Origin: CAYLQA01 sp964385695
GTDB lineage: Bacteria; Desulfobacterota; Desulfobulbia; Desulfobulbales; Desulfurivibrionaceae
NCBI GenBank assembly: GCA_964385695.1
Contig: CAYLQA010000005.1
Span: forward strand, 49,726-113,725
Length of the DNA stretch: 64,000 nt
Direction: 5' to 3'
The notes under the pieces are model-generated. The model was not told where the DNA came from and ran no database searches. It saw only the letters and a list, made by a program, of their open reading frames with translations. The stretch's first letter is position 1, and each line of letters begins with the position of its first letter. The translations under genes were made by a program, and so were the position numbers. This document shows positions 54,968 through 63,731 of this stretch, in pieces.

Positions 54968-57121
54968 TTAAGCCAAGACCTTGCGCACCGCCTGGGATAA
55001 AGAGGTAGGGGTAACCGGCTTATGGATAAAATTGACATCGTCTGCCAGGATGCCATGTCTGACAATGGCGTTTTCCGTATAACCGGACATGAAAAGCACC
55101 TTTGCCTTCGGGTATAACTCCGTTATCTTTTCCGCCAGCTCAACACCGTTCATTTTGGGCATCACCACATCGGTGAGGAGCAGATCAACTTTACCATGGA
55201 AACGGGAGCAAACTTGCAAGGCGTCTTCACCGTTTTCAGCTTCTAAAATGGTGTAACCGAGGGTGGAAAGGGTATCGACGCTCAACTTTCGCACCATTTC
55301 GTCATCTTCCACCAGCAATATGGTTTCTGTGCCCAGGTTGGCTCTTATGTCTTTCGCGGAAGAGACTTCCTTAATTTTCTCTATGGATTCATCGGCACTC
55401 GGAAGGTATATTTTGAATGTGGTTCCTTTTCCAAGTTCGCTATACACCTGGATTTGGCCATTGTTTTGTTTGATGATACCGTAGATCGTGGCCAGACCAA
55501 GTCCTGTTCCCTTGCCCTGTTCCTTGGTGGTAAAAAAGGGCTCAAAAATATGTTTTTTTGTTTCTTCATCCATGCCGTGACCATTGTCCGAAATCGCGAG
55601 CATGACATAATCACCGGGTGTAATGTTATAGTGGCTCTTCATATAGGTCTCATCAAAAGAGACATTGGCTGTTTCAATGGTGAGTTTGCCCCCGGAAGGC
55701 ATGGCATCACGGGCATTGACGGCAAAGTTCAGCACCACCTGTTCAAGCTGAGAGCGGTCCGCCTTTATCAAAAAAGGCCCTTTGCCGTGATTAATTTCAA
55801 TATCAATATCTTCACCAAGCAGACGAGCGAGCATCTTGTGGCTCTCGTCAACTATCTTGTTTAACTCAAGGAGTTCTTGTCTGATAATCTGCTTACGACT
55901 AAAGGCCAGGAGTTGCTGGGTCAGCCTGGCCGCCCGTTCTCCTGATTTCAGGATGATTTCTATCTCCTTCCGTAAAGGCTGGCTATCTTCCATTTTTAGA
56001 AGACAGAGCTCGGCATAACCATTGATAACGCTAAGGATATTGTTGAAATCATGAGCAACACCGCCGGCCAGACGCCCGATGGACTCCATTTTCTGGGCCT
56101 GATGGAGCTGGGATTCAACTTTTTCTTTTTCTTTCTCCGCCTGTTTTTGTTCAGTGGTGTCTATGGCAATCTGGATTTTGACAAGGGAGCCATCCACCCA
56201 GCGCATAAGACGATCCTGCGCTGAATACCAGCGGCCGTTAAAGGTGTTAAACTGCTCCCAGATGTATGTTTTGCCGGCCAAGTTTTCATCATGGACAAGT
56301 TTTTTATTGGGGCAGAAATCACATGGACCGCTCATCCCTTTTTGCAGAACCTGCCAGCAGGTTGAACCGACCACATCACCATAAAGCTCCTTACAGAATT
56401 TGTTGAGATATAAAATTTCATAACTCTCGACATCGACAACATAGACAAAGGCCTCAATGCCTTCAAGGATTGCCAGCATCCTTTGGTTGGCGTCTTCCAG
56501 GCTTAACAGGCTCTTCTTGAGATCATTTTCCCGCTCCCTCAGTTTTCTATTGGCACTTTTCAGTGACTGATGGGAAAGACAATTTGCAATAGCGCCGGAA
56601 ATTAAACCAGTAATAATTTCCAATATTGTCAGATCTGCATCTGCATCAAAATCATCTCCAGGTTGGGTGGCTATGATCATTCCTGTCCTTTCTTCACTTG
56701 GACCCGAAACTCCTATTACAGGGACAGCAAGTAGGATATCTTTCATGCCCATCATCGTTGCGGCATCACTCACTTGTTGGTCTAGAGTTGTAAAATCAAG
56801 ATATTGTGGACTATCTATTTGGCTCCAAAGGTATTCTGTAAAAAAGTTTTGTGTGTTGCCGCTCATATCTTCAGCCACAATATCGCCCTTGGCAGCCAGA
56901 AGTTCAGGCTGCCCAGAGTTGTTTGTATAAACTATGGCAACTTTTTTGTAGCCAAGGATTGAAGATATTAACAGCGCTGCCGTTTTACCTACATCACTAA
57001 GATTAGACAGAGGAATACGAGCAAAGGTATTGTTATGGTAATTAAGCATCTGTACCAGATACTCAATACGCTCTTGGCGCGACGATACTTTGGATGTTGG
57101 CGTTTGAATCTTATCAACCAT
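54968..57121 (-). CDS. PAS hybrid histidine kinase with REC
   Basis: 717 residues from ATG 57121; the longer frame to 57178 is not preferred because ATG 57121 overlaps the selenoprotein stop by the bases ATGGTTGA. Domains: a GAF-like N-terminus (about 30-180), PAS (about 220-330; the PAS has GPCDFCPNKK with a paired cysteine), HisKA (GGVAHDFNNILSVINGY), HATPase (NARDAMPSGG, GKGTGLGLATIYG) and REC (LLLTDVVMPKMNG). No membrane helix. It is probably translationally coupled to the selenoprotein, so it may sense redox state (inference). Confidence 0.85.
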   Translation of the reverse strand: MVDKIQTPTSKVSSRQERIEYLVQMLNYHNNTFARIPLSNLSDVGKTAALLISSILGYKKVAIVYTNNSGQPELLAAKGDIVAEDMSGNTQNFFTEYLWSQIDSPQYLDFTTLDQQVSDAATMMGMKDILLAVPVIGVSGPSEERTGMIIATQPGDDFDADADLTILEIITGLISGAIANCLSHQSLKSANRKLRERENDLKKSLLSLEDANQRMLAILEGIEAFVYVVDVESYEILYLNKFCKELYGDVVGSTCWQVLQKGMSGPCDFCPNKKLVHDENLAGKTYIWEQFNTFNGRWYSAQDRLMRWVDGSLVKIQIAIDTTEQKQAEKEKEKVESQLHQAQKMESIGRLAGGVAHDFNNILSVINGYAELCLLKMEDSQPLRKEIEIILKSGERAARLTQQLLAFSRKQIIRQELLELNKIVDESHKMLARLLGEDIDIEINHGKGPFLIKADRSQLEQVVLNFAVNARDAMPSGGKLTIETANVSFDETYMKSHYNITPGDYVMLAISDNGHGMDEETKKHIFEPFFTTKEQGKGTGLGLATIYGIIKQNNGQIQVYSELGKGTTFKIYLPSADESIEKIKEVSSAKDIRANLGTETILLVEDDEMVRKLSVDTLSTLGYTILEAENGEDALQVCSRFHGKVDLLLTDVVMPKMNGVELAEKITELYPKAKVLFMSGYTENAIVRHGILADDVNFIHKPVTPTSLSQAVRKVLA

Positions 57122-57716
57122 TTTTTGCCAGTGATTGTAGAAGCTTCTTAGCCTCCTGCCTGTTGTGTTGAACACCATAGACAGTGATATCCGGTGCGGC
57201 GATTAGGCATGGGACACCGGTAGCGTGGGTCGATGCCTTTAAAATTGCGCCTTCATCACTCTCAACAGAAATAATTTGCAGATCAATGCCGACTTCTTCA
57301 GCAATTTCACCCCAGAAACTTGAGGCGGTTAGAGAAAATGGTCACCATTCACCGGTCAACAGGGTTGGATAATGGATGTCGTCGCTCAACGGTAAATTGT
57401 CAAAATGTTTCGACTTTCCATCTAAAAGGGCAATAAGTTCTTCAGCAAGGGGATAAGGGCGGACTCCTTCCGCAGTCTGGTATGACCTTCAGTAAAAACC
57501 AGCCTGAGCAAAAGGCTGCTTTTGATATTCCTCGCCGTCGACCCGAATGGTCGGTGAGCCATAAAGGCCCATCTCTTCGGCTTTTTCCGGCGTAGGTACC
57601 ACAATTGTTTCGACTTCTGCATCAAGATCTTCTTTTTGAATCAAATCGGTCAGCTGTCTGCTTAAATCCATTGCAGTCTGACAGCCTTTGAAAGTAAGCA
57701 ACTCTATTTTTTTCAC
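57114..57716 (-). CDS. Tandem thioredoxin-fold selenoprotein with two Sec (Sec76, Sec125)
   Basis: A GTG start (57716) after AAGGAGATATACA opens a 200-residue frame broken by two UGA codons at codons 76 and 125 and closed by TGA-TAA at 57114. Domain 1 (1-95): KIELLTFKGCQTAMDLSRQL, YGSPTIRVDGEEY, then AGFY-U-RSYQTAEGVRPYPLAEEL; related thioredoxin-like proteins have Cys where U is. Domain 2 (100-200): YPTLLTGEW-U-PFSLTASSFWGE, a U-x-x-S active-site motif, then a GVPCLIAAPD cis-Pro region. Both UGA codons keep the frame across clear thioredoxin-like motifs, and hairpins follow each. The 3' end overlaps the hybrid kinase. Probably a selenol/thiol redox protein. An alternative is that both UGA are stops, giving a short 75-residue product; the continuing motif match argues against that. 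Confidence 0.75.
57308..57344 (-). promoter_or_regulatory. Second Sec UGA and hairpin
   Basis: UGA at 57344-57342. CGCCTC (57327-57322) pairs with GGGGTG (57313-57308, two G-U pairs), loop AAGTTTCT with G at the third position, 23 bases after UGA. A weaker fit to the SECIS pattern than the first. Confidence 0.5.
57459..57491 (-). promoter_or_regulatory. First Sec UGA and bSECIS-like hairpin
   Basis: UGA at 57491-57489. GCGGA (57473-57469) pairs with TCCGC (57463-57459) with loop AGGAG. G at the second loop position lies 22 bases after UGA, matching the bacterial SECIS pattern. Confidence 0.7.
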
Positions 57717-58018
57717 TGTATATCTCCTTTATAAGGAAAGAGTAACATATCATGGTCTTTGACAGCAATTTCGAAAAGATTCTCAGCAAACGCAAATTAT
57801 TGCCGGGCATAATGAGTTCCCTACTGACATACAGCAAATTTAAAAATCTTAAATTTACGACATAGGTTTACGAGATTATGATTTTTTTTGAAATGAGATG
57901 TGAGCATCAAATAGGACTGCCAGAGGCAAGGTTAATCATTTGACAGGTATAGAGCTGGTTGAGCTTTTTCCTGATTATATATACTACCTGAACAGTAAAA
58001 GTCTCAAGTTAGCTGCAA

Positions 58019-58066
58019 CAGGAAACGCTTGAGATTAGAGATGGCAGGTCAATGTGGCAGTTAGGT
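58019..58066 (-). repeat. attC-like site 1 (degenerate)
   Basis: R'' ACCTAAC (58060-58066) fits the 5' boundary GTTAGGC of the 58071-58649 cassette with one mismatch; the R' side GTTTCCT is weak. Possibly the truncated left end of the array. Confidence 0.4.
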
Positions 58067-58070
58067 GCTT

Positions 58071-58649
58071 TTATGAGCCAATTGTCCACTTTGCATCTGC
58101 TGATAGAGACCGCGGCATTCCTAATTTTGAAACAGCAAGCCAACCATTACGGCACAACAATATTTCTTCTTTTGACTGGTCTTGCTGGTCAAACCCGCCG
58201 AATTGTGGAATGCCATCAACCATAGCAAACGGCTCACCAATGACAGCGGCATTTTCATCAAACGTAATTATAGAAAGGACTCCATTATCTGACTCTACCC
58301 CATGTCGCTCCTTCCCTACCCAAACCAACCTATCTCCCGCGAAGACACGCCATATATTTGGCCCATCAACCATTTCCCCCGGATGATATCCATTGTCTAA
58401 CTTATTTTGCATCCAGTAAACCAACGAACCAGACACTTCAAGTGGGTGCAGTTCAAACCAGGGAGGTAAATCTACCTGTCGGTTTGTAATAGTAATGAAG
58501 TTACCATTTAACAATTGCCAGATGTCGTTAATTCTATATTGGTCACTGCCTGGCGAGAAAAGGCCTTTGCAGCCGCACCACAACAAGTAATCTCCCGCTC
58601 TGCAAGACAAACGGAGCGTTGAATCTCTTAAGAAAGTAGTTGTCTCCAT
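58071..58649 (-). CDS. Cassette gene, hypothetical (192 aa)
   Basis: 192 residues, no family recognised. Trp- and Gly-rich, likely a soluble beta-rich protein (SCRAGDYLLWCGCKGLFS, NIWRVFAGDRLVWVGK). GAGGAGAAC precedes the ATG. It is the last cassette on the left, in the same orientation as the others. Confidence 0.7.
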   Translation of the reverse strand: METTTFLRDSTLRLSCRAGDYLLWCGCKGLFSPGSDQYRINDIWQLLNGNFITITNRQVDLPPWFELHPLEVSGSLVYWMQNKLDNGYHPGEMVDGPNIWRVFAGDRLVWVGKERHGVESDNGVLSIITFDENAAVIGEPFAMVDGIPQFGGFDQQDQSKEEILLCRNGWLAVSKLGMPRSLSADAKWTIGS

Positions 58650-58665
58650 GTTCTCCTCGCTGCGC

Positions 58666-58755
58666 GCCTAACGACCTGCATTATTAACGGCCACCGAAGA
58701 TTACCGCGTCAGCGCCGCCAGACTTCTTGCCGTCTGGTGAAGTGACTGGTTGTGC
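58666..58755 (-). repeat. attC site 2 of the cassette array
   Basis: R'' GCACAAC (58749-58755) to R' GTTAGGC (58666-58672), 90 bases, with a CCAGAC/GTCTGG inner stem. R'' exactly matches the boundary GTTGTGC upstream of the 59305-59592 gene. Confidence 0.7.
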
Positions 58756-58778
58756 GATATTTTTTTTATTTTGAGTTG

Positions 58779-59285
58779 CTATCTAACGCAAAGCCAGCAG
58801 TCACGCTCATGCTTTACAAGGTGAATTTTGAATTTTGGACTTTTCTTGATTGAAAAGCGATAAGGGAAGAAACTAAACTCACTGGCCATCTGCTTGAACT
58901 TCATTTCTACCCCGTCGACAATTCTTCGGACATGTGAACGGTCTAACCACGGGCCTTGAGATGGAGATTTCTCCTTATATATAATTGCTTTTCCATTTTT
59001 CTCATGAATGATCTCAGCTTGAGGAGACAAGGCAGATGGGACAACTAAAAAAGGACCACACACTCTATGATGTTTTTTTGTCTTTCTGAAAAATGGAGCG
59101 TCTTCAAGATATATTTCTGTTCCCTCACCATAGGAATGAAAACCATACCCATCAGTGGTAACTAGCGGTAGATGCTTCTCAGTAAGGCCAAACATCCCAT
59201 ATTTTTCACATTCCTCTAAAAACCAAGTTCGCCAATAATCACGACCGTTTCGAGTTACTACAGAGGCTTCATAACTCCATGTCAT
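58779..59285 (-). CDS. Cassette gene, hypothetical (168 aa)
   Basis: 168 residues, no family recognised. Contains HRVCGPFLVVPSALSPQAE and ends with a Cys-Trp-rich tail (CWLCVR). AGAGGAACGAG lies before the ATG. It begins 19 bases after the stop of the preceding lipoprotein gene, so both share one cassette. Confidence 0.65.
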   Translation of the reverse strand: MTWSYEASVVTRNGRDYWRTWFLEECEKYGMFGLTEKHLPLVTTDGYGFHSYGEGTEIYLEDAPFFRKTKKHHRVCGPFLVVPSALSPQAEIIHEKNGKAIIYKEKSPSQGPWLDRSHVRRIVDGVEMKFKQMASEFSFFPYRFSIKKSPKFKIHLVKHERDCWLCVR

Positions 59286-59304
59286 GCTCGTTCCTCTGAA
59301 ATGA

Positions 59305-59592
59305 TTATTCTTTACATTTTATTATCATGTTTCTGTTAATGACCGAGCCGCCATATAGCCCAAATTGGTTTCCGGAAACCACTGCTCCTGTGTCACCAGT
59401 TTTCTCAAGAACCTCATAGCCTTTTTCACCACAAAGTTCTCCTGCCTTTTCATAACACATGCCCCAGTTTAAGGCGCTGCCGGAACAAGTAATACTGAAA
59501 CCTTCATTCCCGTCCGAAGTGTATGTTTTCTTGGCCGTCGCACATCCGCAGAGAAAAGTGATCATTGTCAAACAGATAAGAATAAACCTCAT
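59305..59592 (-). CDS. Cassette gene, small lipoprotein
   Basis: 95 residues from ATG 59592 (GGAGGG ahead). A signal peptide with lipobox FLCGC, then a cysteine-bearing soluble part (ITCSGSALNWGMCYEKAGEL, LCGEKGY). Likely anchored to the envelope. Family unknown. Confidence 0.7.
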   Translation of the reverse strand: MRFILICLTMITFLCGCATAKKTYTSDGNEGFSITCSGSALNWGMCYEKAGELCGEKGYEVLEKTGDTGAVVSGNQFGLYGGSVINRNMIIKCKE

Positions 59593-59628
59593 TGATTGGC
59601 CCTCCCTACTGAATATTTTTTTTGAGAC

Positions 59629-59769
59629 GCACAACCGCATGATATGCGGTTTCCAAATAACACTCAACCTATGTTATTAATGGACTCCTTGGCATCCTAA
59701 ACTGCTTTTCTACTTCCGGCGGTTTAGATGTTTCCTGATAGTGTCAGATTTAATAAAGCCTGATTAGGA
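59629..59769 (-). repeat. Long attC-like site 3
   Basis: R'' TCCTAAT (59763-59769) is one mismatch from the complement of GTTAGGA, the 5' boundary of the phhB cassette; the other end is GTTGTGC (59629-59635). A hairpin AACCGCAT/ATGCGGTT sits next to it. About 140 bases, as long as Vibrio VCR sites. Confidence 0.5.
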
Positions 59770-59801
59770 TACTTGTCCGATCAAGTCTAAACTTCTACAC
59801 C

Positions 59802-60095
59802 TCATTTTTTCGATGCAATCCTATCCATTGCTTTTGCAAGCTCCAAATCCCGTTCTGTAATCCCGCCTGCTTCGTGTGTTGTTAAATGAACGAGCACCTT
59901 ATTGTAGACATTGAACCATTCTGGATGATGGTTACTACGTTCTGCGATCAGAGCGACTTCCGACATGAAGCCAAACGCTTCGGAAAAATCATGAAACACA
60001 AACTCTCTGCTTAGTTTCCCATCGTCAATACGCCAGGATGAATGATCTGCGACAAATGCTTGAATTTCGTCTTCGGAAGCCTTTTGAATCGTCAT
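59802..60095 (-). CDS. phhB: Pterin-4a-carbinolamine dehydratase
   Basis: 97 residues. The family signature [16 protein letters not shown] followed by [22 protein letters not shown] carries the active-site histidines. It regenerates tetrahydrobiopterin or pterin cofactors in the cytoplasm. It lies alone between two attC-like sites, so it is a cassette gene; the phenylalanine hydroxylase it usually serves is not nearby. Confidence 0.85.
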   Translation of the reverse strand: MTIQKASEDEIQAFVADHSSWRIDDGKLSREFVFHDFSEAFGFMSEVALIAERSNHHPEWFNVYNKVLVHLTTHEAGGITERDLELAKAMDRIASKK

Positions 60096-60117
60096 ATTTC
60101 TTTTCTCCCTTGATTTG

Positions 60118-60181
60118 TCCTAACGCTTAAGCCCACCGGAAAACAGGCCAGAACTAGGCGGAACTACAATTTGGGTTGTTC
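60118..60181 (-). repeat. attC-like site 4
   Basis: From GAACAAC (60175-60181) to GTTAGGA (60118-60124), with GGCCTGTTTTCC and GGCTTAAGC in the right arm, shared with sites 5 and 6. Confidence 0.6.
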
Positions 60182-60947
60182 ACATTCTCTTTATATTTTG
60201 GGACGTCTTTTTTATGTCTTGGTACAGGAGCAGAGCAGCCGACGTGGCTGCAAGGGCTGAGCGAGTTTCTGGCCTCAACGAGTTGTTAAGCCAAACAGTA
60301 CCCTTGTTTATTACCTCTACCGCTCCCGCAGGGCGATCCTCAATGTGGAAGGTGTAACCCGTCGGCTCCCTCACTGGTAAGGGAGTTGTGGCAAGCTTAT
60401 GTGTCCCTGATATGTCGATTCGAGTATCGCCATCTGTCATGATGCCTTTAAATGCATCATCATTAGCAGACTGCGCCATGACAAGCTTTGAAAGCTTCCC
60501 GCTGCCTGCTTGCTTCATGATGCAAACCAGTTGCCGATTGGATGAGAACTCAATAGTGAGATCCCCACTCAAGAAACCTTTCGTTTTAAATTGACTCCAG
60601 TCAGCCTCTGTGGAGCATTGCACCTTCCAGGTGGGGCGGTCTTCCTCATTGACTGAGAACTCATATTTTTGCTCTGCTTGAGAAGCACTATATCCCGATA
60701 TCGAGAACCCATTTCCCTTGGTCCAGCCCCGGTGAACATCGGTGACATGGTAGCTCCCAAAGTTAAACGACTTACGAATGATCAACAGTGGCCGCCCTTC
60801 AACAGTCAGTCCAGTGGATTCGTTCTGCAAGCCTTGCGGAAGAGCCATGTGTGCCACCTGACAGCTGCTCAGTGACAGCCCGCTGAGTAATAACAGCAAA
60901 AGGCAACCTGCTTTCCGGTGCCATTGTTCGGTAATTGTTTTGTTCAT
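60180..60947 (-). CDS. Cassette gene, lipoprotein of unknown function
   Basis: 255 residues from ATG 60947. A signal peptide with lipobox LSSC then a soluble domain of mostly beta strands (LTIEFSSNRQLVCIMKQAG). Helical tail ends KKTSQNIKRM. No family recognised. Starts just after higA, without an attC between. Confidence 0.65.
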   Translation of the reverse strand: MNKTITEQWHRKAGCLLLLLLSGLSLSSCQVAHMALPQGLQNESTGLTVEGRPLLIIRKSFNFGSYHVTDVHRGWTKGNGFSISGYSASQAEQKYEFSVNEEDRPTWKVQCSTEADWSQFKTKGFLSGDLTIEFSSNRQLVCIMKQAGSGKLSKLVMAQSANDDAFKGIMTDGDTRIDISGTHKLATTPLPVREPTGYTFHIEDRPAGAVEVINKGTVWLNNSLRPETRSALAATSAALLLYQDIKKTSQNIKRM

Positions 60948-60966
60948 TTTTTGCTCGCTGTGATTT

Positions 60967-61281
60967 TTATGCATGTGGGTCCATGAGGGCAGGAAGTACG
61001 GGTTTTACCCTTTTCCATGCTTTTGAGTCATGGGCAGCATGCCATAAATCATAGCTTTTTTGTAGATTCAGCCATAATTCTGGGGTAGTGTCAAATGCTC
61101 TCGATAACCGCAAGGCCATGTCAGGCGTGACTGCTCCGTGCTCATTAATTATTTTGGATAGAGTTTTTCTGGAAACACCTAATATGGCAGCCATATCCTG
61201 AATTGTAATGGATAATGGTTTTAAGTAGTCTTCTTTTAGGATATTTCCGGGGTGTGTTGGTTGTCTTTTCATTGTTCCCAT
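60967..61281 (-). CDS. higA: HigA-type antitoxin
   Basis: 104 residues, an HTH protein: PTHPGNILKEDYLKPLSIT, HTH around DMAAILGVSRKTLSKIINEHG, and SRAFDTTPELWLNLQKSYDL. ATG 61281 has AGGAGGTG ahead and follows higB by ten bases. It should neutralise HigB and repress the operon. A toxin-antitoxin pair is common in cassette arrays. Confidence 0.85.
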   Translation of the reverse strand: MGTMKRQPTHPGNILKEDYLKPLSITIQDMAAILGVSRKTLSKIINEHGAVTPDMALRLSRAFDTTPELWLNLQKSYDLWHAAHDSKAWKRVKPVLPALMDPHA

Positions 61282-61291
61282 ATGACACCTC

Positions 61292-61570
61292 CTAATGATA
61301 GTCGTCATAATCAACGATGTATGCGTCACCATTGACAAATTCAAAGGTTACACGCCAATTGCCGGACACTTTTACCGAGTGTTGGTCTTTCCGGTCGCCG
61401 CTCAGCGAATGTAAGCCCGAGCCTGGGTAGTTCATGTCTTTCAAGTCATTTGCAGCATTAAGGCGGTCTAAAATTCTTCCTAGCTTAACCGCATGGTCCG
61501 GTTTGATTCCTTTCTTGGCTCCTGAATAGAAAAACTTTTCCAATCCTTTATGTTTGAATGACTTAATCAT
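61292..61570 (-). CDS. higB: HigB/RelE-type toxin
   Basis: 92 residues, RelE/HigB fold: MIKSFKHKGLEKFFYSG, LHSLSGDRKDQHSVKV, and NWRVTFEFVNGDAYIVDYDDYH, the last with the catalytic region. It cleaves mRNA on ribosomes. The ATG lies only a few bases after the likely transcription start, so the mRNA is probably leaderless. Confidence 0.85.
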   Translation of the reverse strand: MIKSFKHKGLEKFFYSGAKKGIKPDHAVKLGRILDRLNAANDLKDMNYPGSGLHSLSGDRKDQHSVKVSGNWRVTFEFVNGDAYIVDYDDYH

Positions 61571-61576
61571 GTTTAA

Positions 61577-61605
61577 ACTGTAACTTTAGGGGTTACGTTT
61601 GTCAA
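61577..61605 (-). promoter_or_regulatory. higBA promoter with palindromic operator
   Basis: On the minus strand TTGACA (61605-61600), a 17-base spacer and TACAGT (61582-61577). GTAAC/GTTAC (61580-61584 and 61592-61596) form a palindrome over it, a likely HigA site. TSS would be at about 61570, the higB ATG. Confidence 0.65.
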
Positions 61606-61624
61606 CGTGTGGGTTTTTGCTTAC

Positions 61625-61678
61625 AGCGAACGCTCAAGCTCAGAGGAAAACAGGCCGCAGGACTTGTTTTCCGCTTTA
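61625..61678 (-). repeat. attC-like site 5 (degenerate R'')
   Basis: GTTCGCT boundary (61625-61631) and GGAAAACA / TGTTTTCC inner stem with GGCCTGTTTTCC. The R'' is poor; a matching AGCGAGC is seen after higA. Confidence 0.5.
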
Positions 61679-62716
61679 TTGATTTGTTTTGAAACTTTCA
61701 CGCTCTACATCCAAGAATGATTGCCCCACTTGCTTTTCATAGTCGCCCATTATTTTCATTAAAATAATGTGGTCAAACGTAAGATCAAGCATCAATAATG
61801 TAGAAGTAACCTGATAGAGGCTTATAGCCGTTGCATGTGCGGGATCTGTCATACCAGAGTTGCTTTGCCCGACTAGCAAAATGTCCTCTTTCGCCTCACA
61901 CAATCCAAGTCGATTTCTCATGCCTTTTGAGCCAGCATGTATATTCTGGCTTGCCCACTTATAGTATGGGCGCATATGATCGAGTTCCACATTCTTTTCA
62001 ATTGCAGCAAAACCAACACGACTATGATTGGGAAAAATATAGGATGCCCAACCATAGTGTCCTGTGAACTTTTTTCCATATCGTTGTTTCAGTGAATCGT
62101 ACTCTTTCTTACATTTGTTAATTTCTTCTTGTGAATGTGCTTTTTCCTGTAGTCTGGATTCGTATTTTTTATGCTCTATCATTCCATCATATGAATCAAC
62201 GATGTCATGGAAGTAAAATCTTTCAGCACACTCTTGACCGTGCTTTACTATGAACATAGCCGTAGTATTTACTTCATGGAGCGCTCGCCATCGAGCATGT
62301 GCTGCATCTGCATAGCCCGATTTCAGAAGGCATAAAATTTCTTGTGATATATGACATGCTCTCGCATGGTGCCTCACTGTTAGATCAAAAACCAGGTCGT
62401 TGTTTTTGGCTGCTTCAGGTCGATAGGAATTATTAAATTCTTCACCAACCTCTGTACAAATTACTATGTGAGTTTCTAGAGCATCAAATGCTTTGGCCCA
62501 TCTTTTTATATTTCTTTTTTCAAAATCACGTGACAGTTTTCGCCTTTCATTGAGCATCGCTTGTGCAGATTCTGTCAGAGATTTTTTGATCATTTTGACA
62601 ATTTTGGGACTCGTATTCGCAATAACTTCCTCGATATCAATATTTTTTGCTTTTTCAGGAGCATTTTCAATTGCTTCAGCTAATATTTTTAAAAATTTAT
62701 TATGTAGAGTATCCAT
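61676..62716 (-). CDS. DUF5677-like cassette protein
   Basis: 346 residues, helical. Resembles DUF5677 proteins that are common in integron cassettes: HHARACHISQEILCLLKSGYA, DAAHARWRALHEVNTTAMFI and YKWASQNIHAGSKGM with conserved His and Arg. Function unknown. The stop codon is within the cassette boundary at its left side. Confidence 0.75.
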   Translation of the reverse strand: MDTLHNKFLKILAEAIENAPEKAKNIDIEEVIANTSPKIVKMIKKSLTESAQAMLNERRKLSRDFEKRNIKRWAKAFDALETHIVICTEVGEEFNNSYRPEAAKNNDLVFDLTVRHHARACHISQEILCLLKSGYADAAHARWRALHEVNTTAMFIVKHGQECAERFYFHDIVDSYDGMIEHKKYESRLQEKAHSQEEINKCKKEYDSLKQRYGKKFTGHYGWASYIFPNHSRVGFAAIEKNVELDHMRPYYKWASQNIHAGSKGMRNRLGLCEAKEDILLVGQSNSGMTDPAHATAISLYQVTSTLLMLDLTFDHIILMKIMGDYEKQVGQSFLDVERESFKTNQ

Positions 62717-62733
62717 TCAAGATTCTCGGTGAT

Positions 62734-62801
62734 TTATAACGACTGAGTTCAGCGGAAACAGGCCCGAAGGGGCTGGTTTCCGCAGGAGCATTTTGTTATG
62801 C
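62734..62801 (-). repeat. attC site 6, best preserved
   Basis: R'' GCATAAC (62795-62801) to R' GTTATAA (62734-62740). Inner arms GCGGAAAC and GTTTCCGC pair exactly. R'' is the exact complement of the boundary GTTATGC at 63621-63627. Confidence 0.8.
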
Positions 62802-63629
62802 ATTGTTTATTAATTGATTTACACTCCCATCGTCATGTAAGTAGTGTACGTTTTCGTCAACGATATCTTCTATTACCGCCAGTGCGCTGTTTGGAGAATT
62901 TATAACACTTTCTATTGGCGGCAAATCGACATACTTTACATCAAACTCAATTGAATCAATCAATACTAACCCAAGTTTTTCTATGTCAAGATAGAGATTG
63001 ACACCATCAATTCTGTTATGACCTTCTGCTTTATGGTGTCGATTTAAAATAGTGTTGAATGTTTCAACGGCATTACCTGTTGAATCGAGCAATGGGTGCT
63101 CACCTGTCGAATTCCATTCAATTAAGAATTTTTTCAGGTTATTTCTGATTAAAGCCTCGTGAACGCTATCTTGGTTAAAATTGATAGCCAAATTTGAATA
63201 GTCGGTAAGTTTTGGATGTGTCGTTATGTGAATTGTTTTTAATAAGTTATTTACAAGTACCAGGCGTATGTTGTTTTGCTCTGCGAGTAATTTTGCACCC
63301 TTCTGAAATGAAGATGTTGTCGCAATAATTCCGTTTGCATTTCCAATGTCATTTAGTGTGGCGGCGAATGCTGCAACATGTGATTTTTTAACTGCTGAAG
63401 TGTAATTTTTACATTCAACGCACGTTCTATATATTGTCCCTGCCGCCTTAAACTCCCAAAAAACGTCAATTTGATGCGTGGCGCCACTCTTTCCGATTAA
63501 AGTTACGTTGTGGTCAACAAGGAGGTTTTCAAAACCGTCGTACTTAAGCATGCCTTGAAGAATTCGTGCGACCAATCGCTCATATTCTGTATTTCTATTG
63601 GTCAATGAGAGTTTCCATTTGCATAACAA
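62796..63629 (-). CDS. Mrr-like restriction endonuclease domain protein
   Basis: 277 residues. The PD-(D/E)xK core: GATHQIDVFWEFKA (Asp) and TCVECKNYTSAV (ECK), followed by KKSHVAAFAATLNDIGNANG and IIATTSSFQKGAKLLAEQNNIRL, as in Mrr/restriction-endonuclease domains. May degrade foreign or modified DNA. The start is TTG at 63629; an internal TTG 24 bases later is possible. The stop falls within the attC site R''. Confidence 0.75.
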   Translation of the reverse strand: MLCKWKLSLTNRNTEYERLVARILQGMLKYDGFENLLVDHNVTLIGKSGATHQIDVFWEFKAAGTIYRTCVECKNYTSAVKKSHVAAFAATLNDIGNANGIIATTSSFQKGAKLLAEQNNIRLVLVNNLLKTIHITTHPKLTDYSNLAINFNQDSVHEALIRNNLKKFLIEWNSTGEHPLLDSTGNAVETFNTILNRHHKAEGHNRIDGVNLYLDIEKLGLVLIDSIEFDVKYVDLPPIESVINSPNSALAVIEDIVDENVHYLHDDGSVNQLINNA

Positions 63630-63674
63630 TTTATCATCCTGAAAAAAGTCTGTGATGTTGAATGTTGAGGCCTA
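63621..63674 (-). repeat. attC-like site 7
   Basis: Ends with GTTATGC (63621-63627), the 5' boundary of the nuclease cassette. The other arm GCCTCAAC is imperfect. Confidence 0.45.
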
Positions 63675-63731
63675 AAACCGGACATTATTCCAGTGTTTAA
63701 TATCAATGGCCTGTGATTATCTTACTCAATT

